From assembly GCA_964487555.1 (NCBI GenBank), contig CAZART010000141.1:1-12132 (forward strand): DNA of 12,132 bases, given 5' to 3'. This DNA is from CAZART01 sp964487555. GTDB lineage: Bacteria; Bacteroidota; Rhodothermia; Rhodothermales; VXPQ01. A program made the position numbers and the translations under genes. The stretch's first letter is position 1, and the number at the start of each line of letters is the position of its first letter. The notes beneath the pieces are model-generated. The model did not search any database, was not told the origin of the DNA, and saw nothing but the letters and a program-made list of their open reading frames with translations. This document shows positions 7,367 through 12,132 of this stretch, in pieces.

Positions 7367-7596
7367 TTGTTGAAGATGGATGTTTCGGTGCTCCTGCAGG
7401 TAATCGAGACGATCATCGACTGAGGCGGCACGGCCTTAGCGATACTGTACTGGAGTACGGCGTTAACCCCCTTGTCATCGAATTCGAGCCGGATGACGAA
7501 AGCGATCCGCTCCGGGGCCGTAGGCGGCAGATTCACCGTGATACCGGTGTTTTTCTGCCCGAATCTAAGCCGTACGTCATCATCCGAGATTAGCAA
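7363..7596 (-). CDS. Possible 77-aa hypothetical protein, overlaps next gene by 4 bp
   Basis: This frame runs from a TTG at 7596 to a TGA at 7365-7363. The only in-frame upstream extension before a stop is a few codons to a CTG, so the start is uncertain. The sequence has alternating hydrophobic residues suggestive of beta-strands (VRLRFGQKNTGITVNLPPTA, then RIAFVIRLEF) and no known motif. Support for it being real comes from GC-rich third positions, the ATGA overlap with the downstream gene, and a gap of only 55 bp after the PQQ dehydrogenase stop on the same strand. Against it are the non-ATG start and the lack of a recognised family. It may also be a 5'-truncated remnant. Confidence 0.45.
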   Translation of the reverse strand: MLISDDDVRLRFGQKNTGITVNLPPTAPERIAFVIRLEFDDKGVNAVLQYSIAKAVPPQSMIVSITCRSTETSIFNK

Positions 7597-7651
7597 AGAA
7601 GTTCCGAGCAGCTCCGTCTAAAGGGATCGGCATCATGTATGAAGGGGGCGA

Positions 7652-9064
7652 TCACTCCAGGACCGGAACAATGCGCACGACCATGTGCGGCTCGTTGAGG
7701 ACTACGTAGATGAATCCGTCAGGGCCGGGCACCGCCTCGCGCACCCGTCCGGCGTCTTTCAGTACGACTTCCTCATGCATCACGCGGTTATCTTCGATTT
7801 GAAGGACGCGTACCTCTTTGTTCCTCAGCGCCCCGACCAGCGCTTTGTTCGCCCAATAAGGCAGCAGCGAGTCGTCGTAGAACGTCAGACCGGAGACGGC
7901 GATCGACGGACGCCAGTAGTAGATCGGCTGCTCCATTCCTGACCGTCTGCGCTCTTCGGTAATGATCGTCTGGTTGTAGTTGATGCCGTAGGTGATCACC
8001 GGCCAGCCGTAGTTCCGCCCGGCCTCGATACGGTTTAACTCGTCACCCCCGAACGGCCCGTGCTCCACTCCCCAGAGGTCTCCGGTCTCGGGGTGAATGG
8101 CAAGACCTTGCGGATTTCGGTGGCCGTAAGAGTAGATCGACGGCAGTGCGTGGTCCCAGCCTGCAAAGGGGTTATCCGATGGGATGGAGCCATCGAGATG
8201 GATGCGGTGAATCTTACCGTTCGGACGGCTGAGATCCTGCGCCTGTTCACCGGCTCCCCGGTCTCCGATAGAAAAGTACAGATAGCCGTCCGGATGGAAT
8301 ACGATGCGCGTTCCGTAGTGTTGGCGTGCCGTGCGATACGTCTCGTGAGGGGCTTCGAAAAGCACCTCCTCGTCGGTCCACGCCTGGTCGTCAATGCGGC
8401 CGCGGACGATGCGCGTCATGGCCGGCGCCTGCTCACCTTCGGGTGCCGGCAATGCATGGCTATAGGCCAGATAAATCCACCCATTCGATGCATAGTTCGG
8501 ATCAACCGCGACGTCGAGCAGGCCACCCTGACCCTCGTGCAGCACCTCGGGCGTACCCGCCACCGGTTCCGCCTGCAGCTCACCATGTTGGACGAGGCGT
8601 AGACGTCCCGGCCGCTCGGTGATGAGGGCGGTATTCTCGTCAATAAAATCAAGGCCCCACGGAATCTCGAGCCCCCGCGCGAAGACCTGAACGTCGAATG
8701 CATAATCGAGCGTCGTCAAGGAATCCGGCGCCGGCGTGATGAACGGATCTTCGCCGCTCGCGACCCGATCGATGTAGTCCACAATCAGGCCGATCTGAGC
8801 ATCGGAAAGCGCCTGACCGAACGGCGGCATGCCTTGTTCGGGGATTCCCTCCTTGACGTTCTGCACGATTTCGGCGCGCTCGTCCCCGAACGCCCACTCG
8901 TAATCTATCAGATTGGATCCGTTTCCGCCTCTCAGATCCTCGCCATGGCAGGTGGCGCAGAACTCGAGGTAGACCGCCTGACCGGGGTGAGCCTCCTGGG
9001 CATTGGCGGGACCCGTCGACGTTGTCAGGGCGAAAAGAAACAGGATGAAAAGGGAGCGCTGCAT
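7652..9064 (-). CDS. Secreted cytochrome c - PQQ-dependent aldose sugar dehydrogenase fusion
   Basis: A 470-aa periplasmic protein. The signal peptide covers residues 1-22 (MQRSLFILFLFALTTSTGPANA). A class I cytochrome c domain follows, with heme motif CATCH (36-40) and probable axial Met79 in EQGMPPFG. From about 120 there is a soluble-glucose-dehydrogenase-like six-bladed propeller: GLEIPWGLDF (131-140), QGGLLDVAVDP (179-189), RQHYGTRIVFHPDGYLYFSI (247-266), in which His249 fits the catalytic base, and SYGHRNPQGLAIHPETGDLW (312-331), where Arg316 fits a PQQ ligand, then GGDELNRIEAGRNYGWP. It should oxidise aldose sugars and pass electrons internally from PQQ to heme; the substrate is not determined. 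The frame stays open upstream to 9235, but the signal peptide places the start at the ATG at 9064. It is divergent from galK across 188 bp. Confidence 0.93.
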   Translation of the reverse strand: MQRSLFILFLFALTTSTGPANAQEAHPGQAVYLEFCATCHGEDLRGGNGSNLIDYEWAFGDERAEIVQNVKEGIPEQGMPPFGQALSDAQIGLIVDYIDRVASGEDPFITPAPDSLTTLDYAFDVQVFARGLEIPWGLDFIDENTALITERPGRLRLVQHGELQAEPVAGTPEVLHEGQGGLLDVAVDPNYASNGWIYLAYSHALPAPEGEQAPAMTRIVRGRIDDQAWTDEEVLFEAPHETYRTARQHYGTRIVFHPDGYLYFSIGDRGAGEQAQDLSRPNGKIHRIHLDGSIPSDNPFAGWDHALPSIYSYGHRNPQGLAIHPETGDLWGVEHGPFGGDELNRIEAGRNYGWPVITYGINYNQTIITEERRRSGMEQPIYYWRPSIAVSGLTFYDDSLLPYWANKALVGALRNKEVRVLQIEDNRVMHEEVVLKDAGRVREAVPGPDGFIYVVLNEPHMVVRIVPVLE

Positions 9065-9252
9065 AGAATCTGCCAGATGTCTAAGGTTCGTCAGATATGA
9101 TGTAAGATTCGGATTTCGCCTAAGAATACGAATATGCGTACTTGGCTTCACTCCGGATCCTTCGTGCCGTGGGATGCTATTCAATTTCTTCTTAGTCTGG
9201 AATGGGTACGCTCTTCCACCGCGTGCCGTCACCATGATCCCAAGAAGACGTT

Positions 9253-10452
9253 ATGAGTAAGGGCGGACCGATTCAGGCCGACGTGGTCGAGGCTCTGCAC
9301 GACCGGTTTCAGCGAGCTTTCCAGCATGGGGCACGCCTGGCGGTGCGAGCGCCCGGTCGAGTAAACTTAATCGGAGATCATACGGACTACAACGAGGGAT
9401 TTGTACTGCCGGCTACGATCGATCGAGACGTTTACGTCCTGCTCGTGCCGCGTGAGGATGCGCTCGTCAGGCTTTTTTCGGTCAATTTCGATGAGAGGGC
9501 GGATTACGCGCTCGAGCATCGGCCCGCCGTCGCAGCGGCATCGTGGAAAAGTTACGTGACGGGGGTGATCGAAGAGCTACGTCTTCGGGGCTATCTCTCC
9601 GGCGGATTCGAGCTGCTCGTATTCGGCGACGTCCCGATAGGCGCCGGGCTCAGCTCCTCTGCCGCCCTCGAAGTTGCCGTGGTCTTTGGGCTTACCACGC
9701 TGTTTGACGTCGAACTCGATCCGGTCGATGCGATAAAGCTATGTCAGACGGTTGAGCATCGATATGCCGGAGTGCAGTGCGGGATTATGGATCAGTTTTG
9801 CTCCCGGCTGGGCCGCAGGGATCATGCCCTATTCCTAGATTGCCGATCACTCGAACACGAGCACATGCCGCTTCCGCTTGCCGAAGCCGGACTGGCTCTC
9901 GTGATCGCGGACAGCCGTGTCTCGCGTGGGCTGGCGGGCTCGAAATACGGTGAACGCCGGCGTGAATGCGAGGCAGCCGTCGACATTCTGCGCGAAACAG
10001 ATACTTCGATCGGCTCCCTGCGCGACGTGTCGGCCGACATCCTGGAATCTGAAGGGCATCGCCTCAACGTAACCTTCGCGAAGCGGGCTCTCCACGTAGT
10101 CGACGAAAACGCGCGTGTCTTGCGGGCGTGCGATGCGCTGCGAGCCGGTGCCTTCGAGTCGTTCGGCGAGCTCATGAATGCTTCCCACGTGAGCCTGCGG
10201 GACCTCTACGAGGTGAGTTCTCCGGAGCTGGACCTGCTCGTCGCTGAGGCGCAGTCCACGGAAGGCGTCCTGGGTGCGCGGATGACGGGCGGCGGCTTCG
10301 GCGGCTGCACGGTAAATCTGGTACGGGACGACGCGGTGGAACGCGTTCGAGGCCGTCTGGAAACCTCGTACACCGAAACATTCGGGCACGGGCCGGAAGT
10401 GTACGTGCTGAAGGAAAATCACCAAACGGGCCTCCTGTACCGAGATGGCTGA
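9253..10452 (+). CDS. galK: Galactokinase
   Basis: A 399-aa cytoplasmic GHMP kinase that phosphorylates galactose at C1 with ATP, the entry step of the Leloir pathway. The galactokinase signature VRAPGRVNLIGDHTDYNEGF is at 31-50; the usual Glu of LIGEH is Asp42 here, a conservative change seen in the family pattern. The ATP-binding loop IGAGLSSSAALEVA is at 129-142. CGIMDQF (176-182) carries the probable catalytic base Asp180, and the C-terminal GARMTGGGFGGCTVNLV motif completes the fold. Length is slightly above the usual 380-390. The ATG at 9253 is preceded by AAGAAG as ribosome binding site. No galT, galE or galM gene is visible nearby, so galactose use would need genes elsewhere. The divergent sugar dehydrogenase may share regulation. 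Confidence 0.96.
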   Translation: MSKGGPIQADVVEALHDRFQRAFQHGARLAVRAPGRVNLIGDHTDYNEGFVLPATIDRDVYVLLVPREDALVRLFSVNFDERADYALEHRPAVAAASWKSYVTGVIEELRLRGYLSGGFELLVFGDVPIGAGLSSSAALEVAVVFGLTTLFDVELDPVDAIKLCQTVEHRYAGVQCGIMDQFCSRLGRRDHALFLDCRSLEHEHMPLPLAEAGLALVIADSRVSRGLAGSKYGERRRECEAAVDILRETDTSIGSLRDVSADILESEGHRLNVTFAKRALHVVDENARVLRACDALRAGAFESFGELMNASHVSLRDLYEVSSPELDLLVAEAQSTEGVLGARMTGGGFGGCTVNLVRDDAVERVRGRLETSYTETFGHGPEVYVLKENHQTGLLYRDG

Positions 10453-10681
10453 GACTCGAGCTGCTCACGAGGTTAAGGCGTCTTAAACGATGCCTCACGG
10501 ATAGCAGGCAATAGGCCGTGGATTCGTGCGTTACTATGGGAGAGTCGATCGGATCGTCTTCGGAACGTTGCTTCTTGTATCCGTCTTCGTGTGGGCGTAA
10601 CACCCGCGCCTTCATGTTCGTAGATGCGATTGATTCGACGTTTGCCACCTGAAGGTATCGCATCAATCCACTACCAGGTCC

Positions 10682-10687
10682 AGGAGG
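10682..10687 (+). promoter_or_regulatory. Strong Shine-Dalgarno for the proline-repeat protein
   Basis: AGGAGG lies six bases before the ATG at 10694. It is the only near-consensus Shine-Dalgarno I found before a gene in this window, and it fixes the start of the small ORF. Confidence 0.8.
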
Positions 10688-10693
10688 GAGATC

Positions 10694-10984
10694 ATGACGG
10701 AAGATCAGGAGAAAACACAGCTCATCTTACTTCGAATACTGGGGGTACTGCTCATTGCCGTCGGGTTCACGCTCATTGCCCAACAGGTGCGCAGCGAAAC
10801 CGCCACACCCATTCGGATGGCGCAGTCCATGTTTTCCGGCGAGTCCACCCGGCCCGCTACCTGTACGCTTAGCGCGGTGCACATTCGCAAGGTCGATTTA
10901 TCGGAAATCGTGAACGTGGCTCCCACGCCGCCTACTCCGCCCACCCCGCCTACCCCGCCTACCCCGCCTTCATGGAGCTTCTAG
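10694..10984 (+). CDS. 96-aa single-pass membrane protein with Thr-Pro-Pro repeat tail
   Basis: A short charged N-terminus (MTEDQEKTQ) is followed by one membrane helix at about 10-29 (LILLRILGVLLIAVGFTLIA). A polar linker of about 47 residues with one Cys (Cys57) follows, then a tail P-T-P-P-(TPP)4 at 77-92 ending SWSF. There is no lipobox. The topology (acidic N-terminus, Arg14 inside the helix, RSE after it) does not clearly fix which side the tail faces. No family is recognised. A near-perfect Shine-Dalgarno supports it as a real and well-translated gene. It lies 241 bp after galK and may have its own promoter; a 6-bp GC hairpin directly follows its stop. The repeat tail could act as a rigid spacer or a binding site for SH3-like or other proline-recognising partners, which is speculation. 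Confidence 0.78.
   Translation: MTEDQEKTQLILLRILGVLLIAVGFTLIAQQVRSETATPIRMAQSMFSGESTRPATCTLSAVHIRKVDLSEIVNVAPTPPTPPTPPTPPTPPSWSF
10922..10969 (+). repeat. 9-bp in-frame tandem repeat encoding Pro-Thr-Pro
   Basis: Five consecutive units of the 9-bp pattern CCN-ACN-CCG, plus a closing CCT, lie in frame at the end of the small membrane protein. The last two complete units are identical (CCTACCCCG) and the earlier ones differ only at wobble positions. Such arrays can gain or lose units by slippage without breaking the frame, so tail length may vary between strains. Confidence 0.9.
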
Positions 10985-11004
10985 GCGCGGTTTCTATTCC
11001 GCGC
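10985..11004 (+). terminator. Possible weak terminator hairpin
   Basis: GCGCGG (10985-10990) pairs with CCGCGC (10999-11004) around an 8-nt loop, immediately after the stop codon of the small membrane protein. There is no real T-run behind it (GGTGCTTTATT further on), so intrinsic termination is doubtful. Confidence 0.35.
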
Positions 11005-11156
11005 TCCGGGTCGGTGCTTTATTGAGTAATCGATTTCCTGCCGCTGTCGCCGCTGCCCGGCTTGTGCTGCAAATCCGGCGAAGCCCGAGCATTTCTACAC
11101 AGCATTTGCTTACTTTACCGGTGAAGCTTCCGTCCCAAGCCCAGCTCAAAAGCGAC

Positions 11157-12132
11157 ATGAAGACCGTCTCCCGCCGCCAGTTCCTCGCCGCCGGAAGTGT
11201 CACCGCCGCGGCATCCTTGATTCATCCCGGAATGATGTTCGGCCGCCATCGGCGCGGAGGCCGCGCCAGAATGCGTATGGCCCTCATCGGCACGGGCATT
11301 CGCGGCATCACGATGTGGGGCCGCTCGCTCGTGCAGGATTATCCGGATCACGTCGAGATCGTCGGGCTCTGCGACGTCAATCCGGGGCGGCTGGCTTTCG
11401 CCAAGAAGTACATCGGCGCCGACTGTCCGACCTTCACAGATTTTGACGAAATGATGCGTACGGTCGAGCCGGACGTATTGACGGTGACGACGGTGGACAA
11501 CACCCACGATCGATTCATGATCGGAGCGATGGAATACGGCGCAGACGTCATCACCGAAAAGCCGATGACCACCGACGAAATGAAGTGCCAGGCGATTATC
11601 GACGCGCAGGAGGAGACGGGGCGCAGCATCGTGGTCACCCACAACTACCGCTACGCCCCACACCGGCTTCGCATGAAAGAGATGCTGATGAACAACCGCA
11701 TCGGCGACGTGACGTCGGTCGATTTCCACTGGTATCTCGACGTTTACCACGGCGCCGCCTATTTTCGCCGGTGGCATCGGAAGGAGGAGTTTGGTGGTAC
11801 GCTGTTCGTGCACAAGGCCAGCCATCACTTCGACCTCGTGAACTGGTGGCTCGACTCAGAGCCTGAAGAAGTCTTCGCCTACGGTGACCTTGAATACTAC
11901 GGCCACAACAACGACTTCAGACATACGAATTGCCGCGGCTGCCCGCATCAGGACAGGTGCGAGCATTACTGGGACATCACCGAGAACGACCTCTATATGG
12001 ACCTCTACGTGGCGAACGAACACCACGACGGATACCTCCGCGACGGGTGCGTGTGGAAGGAGGACGTCGACATTTTTGACAAGATGGCCGCTCAGATCAA
12101 GTATGCGAACGGCGTGCAGATGAGCTACTCGT
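11157..12132 (+). CDS. Tat-exported Gfo/Idh/MocA-family oxidoreductase (3' end beyond window)
   Basis: From the ATG at 11157 the frame is open for 325 codons to the right edge. A twin-arginine signal (VSRRQFLAAGSVTAAAS, 4-20) indicates folded export to the periplasm. The NAD(P)-binding fold follows: MALIGTGIRG (41-50), IVGLCDVNPGRLA (68-80), DVLTVTTVDNTHDRFMIGAM (106-125), then ITEKPMTTD (132-140) with the family EKP motif and THNYRYAPH (161-169). The substrate domain has GGTLFVHKASHHFDLVNWW (213-231), where Lys220 and His224 fit the usual catalytic positions. A cysteine cluster, NCRGCPHQDRCEHYWD, has Cys259, Cys262 and Cys268. Exported members often act on sugars or glycosides with tightly held NAD, but the substrate here cannot be read from sequence. 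GTG at 11121 is an in-frame alternative start; the ATG fits the usual Tat leader better. Confidence 0.93.
   Translation, partial: MKTVSRRQFLAAGSVTAAASLIHPGMMFGRHRRGGRARMRMALIGTGIRGITMWGRSLVQDYPDHVEIVGLCDVNPGRLAFAKKYIGADCPTFTDFDEMMRTVEPDVLTVTTVDNTHDRFMIGAMEYGADVITEKPMTTDEMKCQAIIDAQEETGRSIVVTHNYRYAPHRLRMKEMLMNNRIGDVTSVDFHWYLDVYHGAAYFRRWHRKEEFGGTLFVHKASHHFDLVNWWLDSEPEEVFAYGDLEYYGHNNDFRHTNCRGCPHQDRCEHYWDITENDLYMDLYVANEHHDGYLRDGCVWKEDVDIFDKMAAQIKYANGVQMSYS

Noticed and set aside
6976..7593. 205-codon open frame on the plus strand
   Set aside because: Most of it is antisense to the 95-aa gene. The translation is Arg- and Pro-rich in its middle, as shadow frames usually are.
9065..9235. N-terminal 57-codon extension of the PQQ dehydrogenase frame
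   Set aside because: The extension would place an Arg/Lys-rich stretch before a perfect signal peptide. The ATG at 9064 is the natural start for an exported protein.
10623..10668. Inverted repeat GATGCGAT/ATCGCATC upstream of the small membrane protein
   Set aside because: The arms are short with a 26-nt loop, and alternative pairings compete. Chance is a sufficient explanation.
11115..11828. 237-codon open frame on the minus strand
   Set aside because: Antisense to the Tat-exported Gfo/Idh/MocA gene. His- and Arg-rich translation without recognisable domains.

Overview
The window looks like ordinary chromosomal DNA from a Bacteroidota-like bacterium, most plausibly the Rhodothermota/Rhodothermales branch. 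This is an inference from gene content: a large four-helix MacB/FtsX-type permease without its own ATPase gene, an epimerase-type threonine dehydrogenase beside kbl, a Tat-exported Gfo/Idh/MocA oxidoreductase and a PQQ sugar dehydrogenase fused to cytochrome c. Moderate-to-high GC with GC-rich third codon positions and mostly weak Shine-Dalgarno sequences fit the same picture. No RNA gene, insertion sequence, CRISPR array or prophage signature was found.

Layout, left to right. 1-1871 (minus) is an MacB/FtsX-family ABC permease cut off by the left edge. 1872-2233 is a gene-poor gap. 2234-4507 (minus) is a threonine-degradation pair: threonine 3-dehydrogenase, then kbl, separated by 129 bp that hold a long inverted repeat. 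Divergent from it, at about 4747-5520 (plus), is an OmpR/PhoB-type DNA-binding protein whose receiver domain has lost its phosphorylation site. A bidirectional hairpin terminator separates it from a convergent small lipoprotein (5631-6182, minus). 6463-6924 (plus) is a DUF411 putative metal-binding protein. 7079-9064 (minus) is a likely transcription unit: a secreted cytochrome c-PQQ sugar dehydrogenase, then two small unknown ORFs joined by an ATGA stop/start overlap. Divergent from it is galactokinase (9253-10452, plus). It is followed by a 96-aa membrane protein with a Thr-Pro-Pro repeat tail, and then by a Tat-exported Gfo/Idh/MocA oxidoreductase cut off by the right edge.

Functionally, the clearest module is threonine to glycine plus acetyl-CoA, via 2-amino-3-ketobutyrate. 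A loose carbohydrate theme (sugar dehydrogenase, galactokinase, Gfo/Idh oxidoreductase) runs through the right half, but nothing shows that these genes form one pathway. I do not see a clear new multi-gene system. The items most worth a second look are the non-phosphorylatable regulator, the proline-repeat membrane protein, the overlapping pair of small genes after the sugar dehydrogenase, the cysteine cluster in the Gfo/Idh protein and the inverted repeat between tdh and kbl. Two real genes, at the left and right edges, run off the window and so have no stop codon inside it.
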